64,000 nt of DNA from Methanococcoides sp. EBM-47 (GTDB lineage Archaea; Halobacteriota; Methanosarcinia; Methanosarcinales; Methanosarcinaceae): contig MPPA01000033.1 of NCBI GenBank assembly GCA_001896725.1, forward strand, positions 140,328-204,327, given 5' to 3'. The notes under the pieces are model-generated. The model saw only the letters and a program-made list of their open reading frames with translations. It was not told where the DNA came from and did no database searches. Every line of letters begins with the position of its first letter. The first letter of the stretch is position 1. This document shows positions 32,177 through 42,290 of this stretch, in pieces. A program made the position numbers and the translations under genes.

Positions 32177-33658
32177 ATGGATATCCTGATTGCTACAGCA
32201 AAATTTGCAGAAGATACTGTAAAGAAGGCTGTGGGCTCAAAAGCTCATACCATAGTGCTGGATATGGACATCGCAGCATTTATAACACCAAGAAGGCTTC
32301 TTGAAGCTTTGAAAAGCAAACAATTACAGAAGCATTACGATATCATCTTCGTTCCTGGTCTGGTATCTGGGGATTTTTCCAGAGTTGCAGAAGAGCTTGG
32401 CAGTAAGATATACCTCGGCCCAAAACATGCTTATGACCTGGGATATGTTCTGGATTTTATAGGAGAGGTAGAATTTTCCACTAAGGTCCCTGCCTGCGAG
32501 CTGCTTGCAGATTTCAGAAAAAAAATAGCTTTAGAGAAAGTGGAACAACTGGAAGCCTCCTGTGATCCTTTAATGTGTATAAAGGGCATCAAGCTTGGAG
32601 GGGGCAGCCGTATGAAAATACTGGCCGAGATTGTGGATGCTACAGGTATGGAAACTGCTGCACTTGAAAAGAGAATATTGACTTTTGTGGACCGGGGAGC
32701 GGATATGATAGATCTTGGAGCGTCCCTCAATGCCACGCCGGAAGATGTTGAGCGTGCTATCCGCACTGCCAGAAAAGTAACCGCACTACCCATCAGTATC
32801 GATACACTTGACAACGTTCTTCTCACCCGTGCAATAGGAACCGGTGTGGACCTGGTCTTAAGTCTTAATAGCAGTAATCTTGATGAGATCGGTCCCCTCG
32901 CAGCACGTGCAGGGGTCCCTGTTGTGATCATACCTGATAGTTATGGAGGACTGGACAGTCTTGTTGAAAATATCAAAAAAGCAAAAGAACTGGGTATCAG
33001 AAAGATCATCGCAGACCCTGTGCTCGAACCCATTGGCCATGACATAGCCGGCTCCATTGTGCGTTACCATGAGTTCCATAAATTGCTCCCCAAGATCCCC
33101 GTTTTCTTCGGAGCAGGGAACGTAACTGAACTCCTGGATGCTGATTCCCATGGGGCCAATGCTACCCTTTGTGGCATAGCAGCAGAAGTGGGTGCTAGTA
33201 TACTTTTCACTCCTGAATACAGTACCAAGACCCAAGGATCGATAAGAGAATTAAAGGTCGCCTCTCAAATGATAATGCTTGCCTTGGAGAGGCAGAGCTC
33301 TCCAAAGGACCTGGGCATAGACCTCATAGAGCTTAAAGAAAAAAGGAGACGGACAGATGCAGTTATACCTTCCGGGTTCAAAGAAGCTAAAGAACACAGG
33401 ATGTGGAAGATAGATCCTGCCGGAAGTGTGAGGATAGGGATCGTCCCTGATGACAAAATAACGGGAGAAGGCTTGATACTTGCAGAGCATGAAACATCTG
33501 TGATAGTGGGTGCCAATGCAAAAGCTGTATTGGATACTCTTATTGACATGCAGCTCGTATCTACCTTGGAACATGCCGGCTATCTCGGAAGAGAGCTTAA
33601 AAAAGCTGAGATCGCCTTAAAGTTTAGTAGAAGTTATGCACAGGATGATGAATTTTAG
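32177..33658 (+). CDS. Dihydropteroate synthase-related protein
   Basis: A 493-residue archaeal protein (the DHPS-related TIGR00284-type family). The N-terminal 150 residues are family-specific; the middle (about 155-400) follows the pterin-binding TIM barrel, with ILAEIVDATGM, RGADMIDLGASLNATPEDVERAIRTARKV and PISIDTLDN. Methanogens use methanopterin rather than folate, and their route to the aminobenzoate-linked pterin differs from DHPS, so the reaction is uncertain. It probably forms a unit with the next gene, which starts 8 bp after its TAG stop with AGGTG in the gap. Confidence 0.88.
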   Translation: MDILIATAKFAEDTVKKAVGSKAHTIVLDMDIAAFITPRRLLEALKSKQLQKHYDIIFVPGLVSGDFSRVAEELGSKIYLGPKHAYDLGYVLDFIGEVEFSTKVPACELLADFRKKIALEKVEQLEASCDPLMCIKGIKLGGGSRMKILAEIVDATGMETAALEKRILTFVDRGADMIDLGASLNATPEDVERAIRTARKVTALPISIDTLDNVLLTRAIGTGVDLVLSLNSSNLDEIGPLAARAGVPVVIIPDSYGGLDSLVENIKKAKELGIRKIIADPVLEPIGHDIAGSIVRYHEFHKLLPKIPVFFGAGNVTELLDADSHGANATLCGIAAEVGASILFTPEYSTKTQGSIRELKVASQMIMLALERQSSPKDLGIDLIELKEKRRRTDAVIPSGFKEAKEHRMWKIDPAGSVRIGIVPDDKITGEGLILAEHETSVIVGANAKAVLDTLIDMQLVSTLEHAGYLGRELKKAEIALKFSRSYAQDDEF

Positions 33659-33666
33659 GTGTTACC

Positions 33667-34128
33667 ATGATACTTCAACAGGAAGATAAGGATGCCATAG
33701 TTGCAATAGTAGCCTCGCGTTATTTTTCCGAGCAGAGATGGAGATGGATCAATCTGAAAAAGGACCTACAAAAGGTCATGAAGACCTTTGAGGAAATAAA
33801 AGAACAATACAACAAGTACCCATACATGAGCAGGGATTGGTATGTAGAGAATTCAGCCACAAAAGGGATACATATGTGTGATACCTGGGAGGAGCTATCG
33901 CTTCTTATAGAGTTCCTGAGGGATTATGCACAGTACTTTGATTTTATGGTGAAGTACGAAGGTAGAAGAAAAGCGTTCTGTATCGCCAGCCATGATGGGA
34001 AGCTCACGTATGAACAGGAGAACGCTATTACGGTAGCAAGTAGATTAGGATGCAATGTCATTGTGTTCTCCGTAGAGGTCCCTAACTCCATTGAGTTCGA
34101 TATGGTGCAGATGGGGGGAGAAACATAA
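33667..34128 (+). CDS. Conserved archaeal hypothetical protein
   Basis: A 153-residue soluble protein with no recognised domain: alpha/beta composition, a lysine-rich N-terminal helix (INLKKDLQKVMKTFEEIKEQY) and a C-terminal beta part (LGCNVIVFSVEVPNSIEFDMVQM). No signal peptide or membrane helix. AGGTGTTACC precedes the ATG, and spacing implies co-transcription with the DHPS-related gene, so a role in the same cofactor step is conceivable but unproven. Confidence 0.65.
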   Translation: MILQQEDKDAIVAIVASRYFSEQRWRWINLKKDLQKVMKTFEEIKEQYNKYPYMSRDWYVENSATKGIHMCDTWEELSLLIEFLRDYAQYFDFMVKYEGRRKAFCIASHDGKLTYEQENAITVASRLGCNVIVFSVEVPNSIEFDMVQMGGET

Positions 34129-34170
34129 CTTTACTTTAGTGTACCAAGATACTTTCCGGAGCTTTACGTA

Positions 34171-34190
34171 ACCAACTTTTTATATAGTAT
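34171..34190 (+). promoter_or_regulatory. Putative hppA promoter
   Basis: CCAACTTTTTATATAGTATT contains a TATA box (TTTTTATATAG) about 120 bases before hppA. Predicted leader about 95 bases. Confidence 0.4.
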
Positions 34191-34303
34191 TGGAGATTAT
34201 TAGCCCCAGCCAGTCTCATTTATACATGAGCTGTGAACACAGCTTATCTAATATGATACTTATATATCAAATCTGAACCAAAGACAAATTGAGGAGTTAT
34301 ATA

Positions 34304-36325
34304 ATGGATGTTTTATATTACCTGGCACCTCTTGCCGGTCTTGTCAGTCTGATATTTGCTGGCTTCTTTGCAAGCAGTGTCCTGAAGGAAGGCACCGGAA
34401 CAAAGGAGATGCAGAAAATATCAGCTGCCATACAGGAAGGTGCAATGGCTTATCTGAACCGTCAGTACAAAACAATAGCTATTGTGGCAATAATTCTGGC
34501 AGTCTCTATATATGTATTGCTGCCACATGGAGATAAGATCGCCATCGGTTTCTTGGTGGGTGCCATCAGTTCTGCTATTGCTGGTTATATAGGAATGAAC
34601 GTATCTGTAAGAGCTAATGTAAGGACAGCACACGCCGCTGCTGATGGTCTGCAAAAGGCAATGCATGTAGCATTCCGTGGTGGAGCGGTCACAGGTCTTG
34701 CTGTGGTCGGGCTTGCCTTGCTCGGTACCAGCGGGTTCTACATACTTTACGGTGATGTAGACCTTGTAGTAGGTTTTGGTTTCGGTGCCAGTCTTATCAG
34801 CCTTTTCGCCAGGGTTGGCGGTGGAATATTCACTAAGGCTGCGGATGTAGGTGCAGACCTTGTAGGTAAGATCGAAGCAGGCATACCTGAAGATGACCCG
34901 CGTAACGCTGCTGTGATTGCTGACAATGTAGGTGATAATGTAGGTGACTGTGCCGGTATGGGTGCAGATCTTTTCGAAACGTATGTTGTCACTGTGCTAG
35001 CTTCAATGTTGCTTGGCTCACTTGTAATTGATAAATATCCTAATGCTATACTATATCCCCTTATATTGGGTTCTTCTGCCATTGTCGCTTCTATCATTTC
35101 GGTCTTCTTTGTAAAGATAGGAAATGATGGCAAAATAATGAAAGCTTTGTACAAAGGTGTTGCAGGCTCTGCGATCATCAGTCTTGTATTCTTCTACATC
35201 ATCACCAATTCACTGATGGGCGATATGAGGATCTATCTTGCTGCTGTAATAGGTATAGTGATAATGGTCCTTATGGTGGTTTTCACCGAGTACTACACTT
35301 CCACAAGCTTCCGTCCTGTAAAGACGATAGCAGCTGCATCAGAGACCGGTGCGGGAACTAACGTTATCTCAGGCCTTGCTATTGGTTTTGAGAGTACTGC
35401 CCTACCTGTTCTGGCGATCGTAGCAGGCATTCTTGCTTCATATTATGTCGTAGGTGGTGCTGCTGATCCGGTAGTAGGTTTATATGGAATAGCTATTGCT
35501 GCAGCAGCAATGCTTTCAACAACCGGTATGATAGTCGCGCTCGACTCCTATGGCCCCATCACTGACAACGCAGGTGGTATCGCTGAAATGTCCGGTATGC
35601 CTTCAAGCGTACGTCAGGTAACTGATGCATTGGACGCTGTAGGAAATACCACAAAGGCTGTCACAAAAGGTTATGCTATAGGCTCTGCTGCTCTGGGTGC
35701 CCTTGCCTTGTTCGCAGACTATAAAATCAAGGTTTCTGTTGCTGGAACCGCCCTCAACCTTAGCCTCGATCAGCCTGTAGTACTGGTAGGACTTTTGATC
35801 GGTGGATTGTTACCATTCCTTTTCACAGCTGTTACCATGCAGGCTGTGGGTAAGGCTGCTGTTAAGATAGTCGATGAGGTACGCCGCCAGTTCAGGGAGA
35901 TACCAGGGATCATGGAAGGTACAGCAAAGCCAGAATATGGTAAATGCGTGGACATCGTTACTGCTGCGGCTATTCGCGAAATGGTCATTCCGGGGTTCCT
36001 TTCAATAGTAGTTCCGCTTGCAGTGGGCTTACTACTGGGTCCATCTGCCCTTGGTGGACTGCTTATAGGTCTTATAGTTGCAGGCTTGCTGCTGGCCCTT
36101 ACTATGGATAACGGTGGTGGTGCCTGGGACAATGCCAAGAAGCTTATAGAGAACGGAGAATATGGCGGAAAAGGATCAGATGCACACAAAGCTGCAGTTG
36201 TAGGTGACACAGTGGGCGATCCTTTCAAAGATACTTCCGGTCCTGCCCTCAATGCCCTGATCAAGGTGGTCAATATGATCGCTATCCTGTTCTCAGCTCT
36301 TTTTATTGGCAAAGGACTGCTGTAA
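34304..36325 (+). CDS. hppA: Membrane-bound proton-translocating pyrophosphatase, K+-independent type
   Basis: Couples PPi hydrolysis to ion pumping across the membrane. A 673-residue protein of about 16 membrane helices with the PPi-site motifs [11 protein letters not shown] and [19 protein letters not shown], and the C-terminal [12 protein letters not shown] and [13 protein letters not shown]. In the [10 protein letters not shown] loop Lys451 occupies the position that is Ala in K+-dependent enzymes, so this should be the K+-independent, H+-pumping kind. ATG 34304 has GAGGAG seven bases upstream; the MRSYI extension is not used. Not linked to another gene. Confidence 0.96.
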   Translation: MDVLYYLAPLAGLVSLIFAGFFASSVLKEGTGTKEMQKISAAIQEGAMAYLNRQYKTIAIVAIILAVSIYVLLPHGDKIAIGFLVGAISSAIAGYIGMNVSVRANVRTAHAAADGLQKAMHVAFRGGAVTGLAVVGLALLGTSGFYILYGDVDLVVGFGFGASLISLFARVGGGIFTKAADVGADLVGKIEAGIPEDDPRNAAVIADNVGDNVGDCAGMGADLFETYVVTVLASMLLGSLVIDKYPNAILYPLILGSSAIVASIISVFFVKIGNDGKIMKALYKGVAGSAIISLVFFYIITNSLMGDMRIYLAAVIGIVIMVLMVVFTEYYTSTSFRPVKTIAAASETGAGTNVISGLAIGFESTALPVLAIVAGILASYYVVGGAADPVVGLYGIAIAAAAMLSTTGMIVALDSYGPITDNAGGIAEMSGMPSSVRQVTDALDAVGNTTKAVTKGYAIGSAALGALALFADYKIKVSVAGTALNLSLDQPVVLVGLLIGGLLPFLFTAVTMQAVGKAAVKIVDEVRRQFREIPGIMEGTAKPEYGKCVDIVTAAAIREMVIPGFLSIVVPLAVGLLLGPSALGGLLIGLIVAGLLLALTMDNGGGAWDNAKKLIENGEYGGKGSDAHKAAVVGDTVGDPFKDTSGPALNALIKVVNMIAILFSALFIGKGLL

Positions 36326-36338
36326 ACGGTGAGAATAT

Positions 36339-36378
36339 ATGAGGCCATTGAGCCTCATTCTTTTATTAGGTTTTTAGG
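36339..36378 (+). terminator. hppA terminator hairpin
   Basis: ATGAGGC (36339-36345), loop CATTGA, GCCTCAT (36352-36358): a perfect 7-bp stem followed by TCTTTTATTAGGTTTTT, 14 bases past the hppA stop codon. Confidence 0.55.
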
Positions 36379-36425
36379 AACATCTTTTATATTAAAATGT
36401 ATAAGGTAGCTATAGGAGCAGAAGC

Positions 36426-37319
36426 ATGCACGAAGACATGGGCACATTGCTAAACAAGGGTTATGGAACATGGACAAGGAACATGGTGATAGCAGTCCCT
36501 TTCATTCTTGAACTGATGGCCACGATCATCTTTTCCGTGGTAGCTGTAATAATTTTTTTAATAGCCTTTGTAATGCCTGAACTAGCTTCTTCCACCGTTG
36601 CCGATAACATACCACCGGAACTATATCTGGAAATATTAGGTTCTCTTTTAAAAGAAAAACTACTGCTTTTCATAGCAGGCATTTTATTCCTATTAATACT
36701 GTTCTTGCTTATTGGATCATTTTTTGAGGCAGGGGCTATTGGTATGTGCCGCGCTGCACTACTTAGCGGCGACACATCTATAGGTCAAATGTGGACATAT
36801 GGGCGTCACCATGTCCTGAACCTCCTGCTTGCTAGAACACTCGTTGGCCTTATACTAATGGCCGGAGTGATCTTTCTCATACCCGGTGTGCTCATTTCCG
36901 ATAATCCTGAGACATTAGCGACCGACCCAGCCTCCACAGGAAGTATACTGTTGGTACTTGGGGCAATAGCCTGGTTCCTGTACGCTCTGATCGTCAGCAT
37001 ATTGCTTTTCTTTGTGGAGTATGCCCTGGTTGTGGATGACCTGGACCCCATTTCAGCACTTGAAATGAGTTTTGTGTTCTTTAGGAAGAACAAGATGGGT
37101 GTGATCACCATTATCGGGGTAGTGGTTGCGATCTCCCTGGCACTGGAAATGTTCGGAGGCGCTATTGGTTCAGTGGAGATGCTTGCAAACGTATGGAGCC
37201 TAGTATACCTTTTCATTTCAGTGATTGTGATCAAACCCCTTACAACCGTATGGATCACACGTATGTATATGGACCGCACAGGAAAGGACCTTTATTCCTT
37301 TGACATGTATGCCTTTTAA
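36426..37319 (+). CDS. Polytopic membrane protein of unknown function
   Basis: A 297-residue protein with about six membrane helices, starting at residues 20-50 (FILELMATIIFSVVAVIIFLIAFVM) and 75-100, and including a repeat-like pattern GYGTWTRN ... YALVVDDLDPISALEMSFVFFRKNK that resembles the DUF7847/glycerophosphodiester phosphodiesterase membrane-domain group. No enzymatic motif seen. GGAGCAGAAGC precedes the ATG. Convergent with the following thiouridylase gene, with 7 bp between stops. Confidence 0.6.
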   Translation: MHEDMGTLLNKGYGTWTRNMVIAVPFILELMATIIFSVVAVIIFLIAFVMPELASSTVADNIPPELYLEILGSLLKEKLLLFIAGILFLLILFLLIGSFFEAGAIGMCRAALLSGDTSIGQMWTYGRHHVLNLLLARTLVGLILMAGVIFLIPGVLISDNPETLATDPASTGSILLVLGAIAWFLYALIVSILLFFVEYALVVDDLDPISALEMSFVFFRKNKMGVITIIGVVVAISLALEMFGGAIGSVEMLANVWSLVYLFISVIVIKPLTTVWITRMYMDRTGKDLYSFDMYAF

Positions 37320-37326
37320 TAGGGTC

Positions 37327-38235
37327 TCAGGCTTTTCCAAACAACTTGCATGCCTGACATAACCCACCACTGCATGCCTGTCCGCAGATGCGACAATACG
37401 CAAGCTTTGCAACAGGCATTTCCCTACCCAGAACGTTTACAATCTTGTCAAAACCACTTAAGAGAGCATATTTTGTTCCTGGATGCTTATCCTCAAAACC
37501 ATCTAACATTTCCCTCACTTCGCCTCTCATTGCCTCGTGAGCATATGGACAGGCACCAGTGCTAAGCGGCAGACCATTGAGGTAGGCATACATTGCAACT
37601 TCTTTTTCGGGAATATAGCGCAAAGGTTTCATTCTAAGGACCAGACCTTCCAGTTCACAGGTAGGAACAAGGCGTACCATACGCGCCACATCTCCCCTGA
37701 GATGGTTAAGCATTATCGTTTGAGCCTCATCATCGAGGTTGTGGCCAATTGCAAGTTTAGTGGCACCTAATTCCAGTGCCTTGCGGTTGAGAATGGATTT
37801 TCGCAGGACACCGCAATAACTACAGGTGCCTTTTTCACGGTCACTGGAAGCTATTTCATCCATTGTTCTATCATACTCTTCCCTGAAGGAAAGAACAATA
37901 TGCTCCACACCAAGCCGGCTGATAAGTCCTTTTGCCTGTTCCAGCGTATTGTGTCTGTATCCTGCTATACCTTCGTCCACTGAAAGAGCAATGAGCCGGA
38001 TATCCGGGCGCTCTCCAAGTATCTTATGGAGCATATAGAGGAGCACACTGCTATCTTTGCCCCCGCTAACAGCCACAGCTATGACCTCGTTCCTTTTTAC
38101 CGGATAATGCTTACGAATGGTGAGCTTTATCTTCCGTTCCACATCTTCCATGAAATGCTTTCTACATAGATGCATACCGGAATATCTCTGGTATATAATA
38201 GAATCATGTTTACATTTATCACATTTGATACTCAT
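37327..38235 (-). CDS. TtuA/Ncs6-type tRNA 2-thiolation enzyme
   Basis: A 302-residue PP-loop ATPase that activates a tRNA uridine for 2-thiolation. Zinc finger residues Cys5, Cys8, Cys24 and His27 at the N terminus, the ATP loop SGGKDSSVLL at 57-66, the catalytic GTCSYCGVLRKSILN block near 138-152 (cysteines that hold an Fe-S cluster), and a C-terminal CRICGQACSGGLCQAC finger. This set matches the TtuA/NcsA (TIGR00269) group. Substrate tRNA and position (34 or 54) not decidable here. Convergent to the membrane protein gene. Confidence 0.92.
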   Translation of the reverse strand: MSIKCDKCKHDSIIYQRYSGMHLCRKHFMEDVERKIKLTIRKHYPVKRNEVIAVAVSGGKDSSVLLYMLHKILGERPDIRLIALSVDEGIAGYRHNTLEQAKGLISRLGVEHIVLSFREEYDRTMDEIASSDREKGTCSYCGVLRKSILNRKALELGATKLAIGHNLDDEAQTIMLNHLRGDVARMVRLVPTCELEGLVLRMKPLRYIPEKEVAMYAYLNGLPLSTGACPYAHEAMRGEVREMLDGFEDKHPGTKYALLSGFDKIVNVLGREMPVAKLAYCRICGQACSGGLCQACKLFGKA

Positions 38236-38408
38236 GGGTTCATTCCTGCATCAAAAAAGACATTTTACTATTTATTATTGTGGTGAGAAGATGATCTTGC
38301 TGAACACAGCTGCTGCCTGGGATCACAACTAGCTAGATAAACTTATAAAGATAGAATGCCTCTTTAGGGTATAATTTCCACTGTTCTAAAAACGAAAAGG
38401 ATGAAACA

Positions 38409-39755
38409 ATGCCTCTGATCATTGAAAATATATCTGTGCCTCTTTTATTATTGTCCGTGCTTGCAGGATGTCTGATGGGTATAACATCCGGGCTCATACC
38501 CGGTCTGCACAGTAATAACTTTGCTATGCTACTAGTATCGGTATCCCCTTTGCTAATTGGAAAAGGTATACCGGCCATATATATTATCTTCATGATCCTG
38601 GCAAGTTGCATCACTCACACTTTTCATGATATCATACCTGCTATCTATCTAGGAGTGCCTAACTCTGACATGGCACTGGCAGTACTCCCTGGACATCAGC
38701 TATTGCTCGATGGCAGAGGACCCGAGGCTATACGCCTTTCAGCGATGGGAAGTGCAGGTTCTGTCATTGTATCCATCATCCTGCTCTTGCCTTTTGGGAT
38801 CCTGCTGTACACAATATATCCATTGATACAGGACCACATTGGCTGGATGCTCCTTTTCATAGCTTTGCTGATGATCACTACAGAGAGAGGTGAGTATGTG
38901 CCGGGCCAAGGGTCCCTGGCTCGTTACAGGCATATATTGTATGCACTTGTAGTGTTTGTACTGAGTGGACTGCTGGGTATCTTCGCTTTTGGGAAAGAAA
39001 ACTTGGCAAACTCATTGTTTGAAACAGATAGTCCATCTATATTGCTTCCTCTGTTAAGTGGTCTGTTTGGGGCTTCACAGTTAATAGTAAGTCTGACCAC
39101 AGGTTCAGTAATTCCGCCCCAGCGTACTTCTGTGATCACCCTGTCTGCTAAAAAGACAATAAAAGCAATAGCTTCTGGAAGTATTGCAGGCTCCTTTGTA
39201 GCCTGGCTGCCAGGATTATCATCTTCTGTTGCCACATTGCTGGCAGAACAGGTAAGCAGGATACGCGGCAATCAAAATCCAGGCAGCAGTGTTGTATCAG
39301 AAGACCCACTGGACGAAGCTAGAGAGTTCATAGTTTCAGTGTCAGGTGTTAACACAGCAAATGCCGTTTTTGGTCTTTTTGTTTTTTTCTTTATTGGCAG
39401 GGCCCGCAACGGAGCAATAGTGGCTATGTCATCTTTCCTGGAACCATCAACGATCGATGTACCCATTATCCTTATCCTGTTATGTGTGGTGATACTTGCA
39501 TCCATATTCTCCTACTATTCAACTATCAAGATCGGAAATACGATTCATCTGTTCATGGAGAAAATCGACTACAGGAAACTTAGTATCGCAGTACTGACAG
39601 GTCTTGTACTGATGGTCATCTCCTTCACAGGGATGTTCGGCATCGTAATATTCCTTATGGCTACATCCATAGGACTATTGCCCTCTTTCATGAATGTAAG
39701 AAAAAGTAATGCTATGGGTGTGATATTATTGCCGGTTCTTCTGTATTTTCTATGA
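38409..39755 (+). CDS. TctA-like/DUF112 membrane transporter
   Basis: A 448-residue protein with about 11-12 membrane helices, related to the large membrane subunit of tripartite tricarboxylate transporters; the N-terminal GITSGLIPGLHSNNFAMLLVS and FHDIIPAIYLGVPNSDMALAVLPG blocks mark the family. No TctB or TctC genes adjoin, and archaeal members occur alone, so it is likely a stand-alone permease of unknown substrate. Starts about 170 bp past the divergent thiouridylase gene. Confidence 0.85.
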   Translation: MPLIIENISVPLLLLSVLAGCLMGITSGLIPGLHSNNFAMLLVSVSPLLIGKGIPAIYIIFMILASCITHTFHDIIPAIYLGVPNSDMALAVLPGHQLLLDGRGPEAIRLSAMGSAGSVIVSIILLLPFGILLYTIYPLIQDHIGWMLLFIALLMITTERGEYVPGQGSLARYRHILYALVVFVLSGLLGIFAFGKENLANSLFETDSPSILLPLLSGLFGASQLIVSLTTGSVIPPQRTSVITLSAKKTIKAIASGSIAGSFVAWLPGLSSSVATLLAEQVSRIRGNQNPGSSVVSEDPLDEAREFIVSVSGVNTANAVFGLFVFFFIGRARNGAIVAMSSFLEPSTIDVPIILILLCVVILASIFSYYSTIKIGNTIHLFMEKIDYRKLSIAVLTGLVLMVISFTGMFGIVIFLMATSIGLLPSFMNVRKSNAMGVILLPVLLYFL

Positions 39756-39884
39756 AATGAAATGCCTGGGATCAGATATTTTAGACCCTTTTTTGAAAAA
39801 AGCAAGAGATTCTGCAGAATCCTATTATCTTAAAGCGTTCATAGGTCACAGAAGCATATAATGACCATAGGTGGTCGAGAGGGA

Positions 39885-40235
39885 TCAGTGATGTTGGATC
39901 AGCGCTATTCTGACCCCATTCGGATCTTCCAGAAAGGCAAGGGTCCCAACTGTTATCGGTATGGGTTCCATGGTGATTTTGGCACCCTTGGATCTGAGGT
40001 CTTTCACTGTGGCGTTCATATCTTCAACATCCATTCCCACCGCAAACAGACCAGTCTTATATTCTGCATTTTCTATGAGCTCTACCATGGCATCTCCTTC
40101 CCCTTTCAATATTGTGATCGTTGCTTTTGGTTGAGGATTATGTTGGCTAGCTATTTCAAATCCCATAACCTCTGTGTAAAACTTAACTGACTCATCCATA
40201 TCCTCGACCACGATAGTAGCGTATTTAACTTTCAT
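39885..40235 (-). CDS. VOC (glyoxalase/bleomycin resistance) family protein
   Basis: A 116-residue two-module VOC fold: [25 protein letters not shown], then the second half [50 protein letters not shown]. Potential metal ligands are few (Glu and His spread across the two modules), so the reaction cannot be predicted. Stands alone, convergent with the transporter gene. Confidence 0.88.
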   Translation of the reverse strand: MKVKYATIVVEDMDESVKFYTEVMGFEIASQHNPQPKATITILKGEGDAMVELIENAEYKTGLFAVGMDVEDMNATVKDLRSKGAKITMEPIPITVGTLAFLEDPNGVRIALIQHH

Positions 40236-40414
40236 ATTATCACCTGAACACTGTATATCATTATTTATTGATACTATGCTCCATACTGTTCATTAATATG
40301 TTGTTATACTGATGTCCTACTTTGCAATACCATCATTATGGAAAATATAAAGATTTGGTTCACCGGTCAGGGTACGATATAAATAGCTTTCGGGTTTAAA
40401 CTGCAGAGGGATGA

Positions 40415-41194
40415 TTATTTGTCATCTGAAATGTTTTTGAAATTACTGATCATCTGCATCATGTTGTCTTTGATCAGTGTAACATCGACTAACCATTTGC
40501 CTCCTTTATCGATGGGTGCCATACCTTCGAGATCTGCTAGGACAAGATCTTCATCATAAGGTATTTCTCCAAGTACAGGTATTCCAAGAGCCTCAAGCTG
40601 AGGTTTTAGGCTCACAGCTTTACCTTTGTTGATAACAGCTGCCAGATGTTTAACACCTATGTCCTCGGAAAGGTGTTTGATCCGTTCAGCGGTCTCCATT
40701 GATCTTCTGCCTGGCTCAACGACGATTATCATGAGATCGATGCCCTTCGTGGTGCCTCTGCCCAGATGCTCGATCCCGGCTTCCATATCAAGTATCACTG
40801 CGCTGGTATCTTTGAGCACCACATGTCTGAGAAAAGCCTTAAGGAAAGAGGATGCAGGACACATACAACCACTGCCCCCAGTGTCAACGGTGCCCATCAC
40901 AAGCATCTTTACATTATCAGGACCCACGACACCGAACCTGTCTACTATATCGTCGACCTTTGGATTGAACTTGAACATACCTCCTTTCTCGCCCGCCCGC
41001 TCTTCTATCATGTCCTGATAGTCAGTTAGAGGGTCTGGAGGATCACTTATGCCGATAGACGAAGCTAGGTTCATATCTGCATCAGCATCTATGGCTACTA
41101 CATCAAAGCCATCCCTTGCAAGCATCCTCGCAAGAGTACCCGAAAGTGTGGTCTTACCCACACCGCCTTTACCTGTGACAGCAATTTTCACCAT
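40415..41194 (-). CDS. cooC: CooC-type ATPase for CO dehydrogenase maturation
   Basis: A 259-residue MinD/NifH-fold ATPase: deviant Walker A GKGGVGKTT at 8-16, DADADMN at 37-42, and a Cys110-X-Cys112 motif in GSGCMCPASSFL, the metal site used by CooC to deliver nickel to CO dehydrogenase. A single CODH accessory gene; no cdh operon lies nearby, though Methanosarcinales need CODH/ACS. Starts ATG just after an AT-rich region. Confident of the family, less so of the exact partner. Confidence 0.88.
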   Translation of the reverse strand: MVKIAVTGKGGVGKTTLSGTLARMLARDGFDVVAIDADADMNLASSIGISDPPDPLTDYQDMIEERAGEKGGMFKFNPKVDDIVDRFGVVGPDNVKMLVMGTVDTGGSGCMCPASSFLKAFLRHVVLKDTSAVILDMEAGIEHLGRGTTKGIDLMIIVVEPGRRSMETAERIKHLSEDIGVKHLAAVINKGKAVSLKPQLEALGIPVLGEIPYDEDLVLADLEGMAPIDKGGKWLVDVTLIKDNMMQMISNFKNISDDK

Positions 41195-41363
41195 GCATTG
41201 AACAGGTACATAATATAAATTATATCTTCCGGTATCCTGTTATTATATACGATATAAGTTATATATGATGTAGCAAATGTAAATGTAATGAACATGGGCT
41301 TGACTTTTTCATATATTTGCATCATCATTTATTTATGAATTTGAACAGTTTTTGAGGAAGAGA

Positions 41364-42239
41364 ATGGACGCGCGATCCCGGAAGATAAAAAATATACTGA
41401 TCCAGGTCCTGCTCCTGAACCTTGCGGTCTCCTTTGCCAAGATCATCTATGGCATGTTGACCAATACCTTAAGTATGCAATCTGATGGTTACCATTCTCT
41501 GTTCGATGGTGTCTCTAATGTAGTGGGTCTAATAGGTGTACAGATGGCTTCCAAACCTCCGGATACAGAGCACCCCTATGGGCATCACAAGTTTGAAACA
41601 ATGGCATCTGTCTTCATCGCTGTACTGTTGATGTTTGCAGGCTTCAATATAGTGATCTCAGCTTTTCATCGGTTTGGAAGTGGGACCATACCCGAAGTGA
41701 CCACATTTAGTTTTCTGGTCATGATCGGTACAATGGCAATCAATTACATGGTAACTATTTATGAACACCATTATGGTGTGAAATTACAAAGCGAAGTGTT
41801 GATAGCTGATTCCATGCACACCAAAAGTGATATCTATGTATCTCTTTCTGTTATCCTTGGGCTTGTTGCCATAAAAGCAGGTTTTCCTATCCTTGATCCT
41901 CTCATAGCGATAATAATTGCAGGGATCATTGTTTATACAGGTATCAGGATAATCATGGAAAGTTCTTCTGTCCTGTGTGATGCATCTCAGCTCAAACCAG
42001 AGGAAATTTATGATGTGGTATGTTCGGTAGAAGGGGTCATCAGTTGCTATGATATAAGGAGCAGGGGGACAGCGGGTCACATATACATCGACCTGTGCGT
42101 GGAAGTGCATCCCTCGATGTCTACCTTCAGGTCCCATGATATTGCTGAGGCTGTGGAGTATAAGATTAAGCAACATTTTGAAGGAGTACAGGATGTGATG
42201 ATCCACATAGAACCCACTCCACTTGAACCTGCACCATGA
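41364..42239 (+). CDS. Cation diffusion facilitator transporter
   Basis: A 292-residue CDF protein: six membrane helices within the first ~205 residues, the cation-site motifs SDGYHSLFDGVSN (helix 2) and DSMHTKSDIYVS (helix 5), then a cytoplasmic ferredoxin-like domain with HIYIDLCVEVHPSM. Exports a divalent ion (Zn, Fe, Mn or Co), metal not decidable. ATG 41364 chosen (GAGGAAG six bases upstream); an in-frame TTG twelve bases earlier lies within that site. Confidence 0.93.
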   Translation: MDARSRKIKNILIQVLLLNLAVSFAKIIYGMLTNTLSMQSDGYHSLFDGVSNVVGLIGVQMASKPPDTEHPYGHHKFETMASVFIAVLLMFAGFNIVISAFHRFGSGTIPEVTTFSFLVMIGTMAINYMVTIYEHHYGVKLQSEVLIADSMHTKSDIYVSLSVILGLVAIKAGFPILDPLIAIIIAGIIVYTGIRIIMESSSVLCDASQLKPEEIYDVVCSVEGVISCYDIRSRGTAGHIYIDLCVEVHPSMSTFRSHDIAEAVEYKIKQHFEGVQDVMIHIEPTPLEPAP

Positions 42240-42290
42240 ACTCAAAAGGACGGGATAAACTATAAGATAAATAAGGATGATTTACTGACG

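Noticed and set aside
35770..36348. A 192-codon minus-strand frame across hppA
   Set aside because: Antisense shadow of membrane-helix codons.
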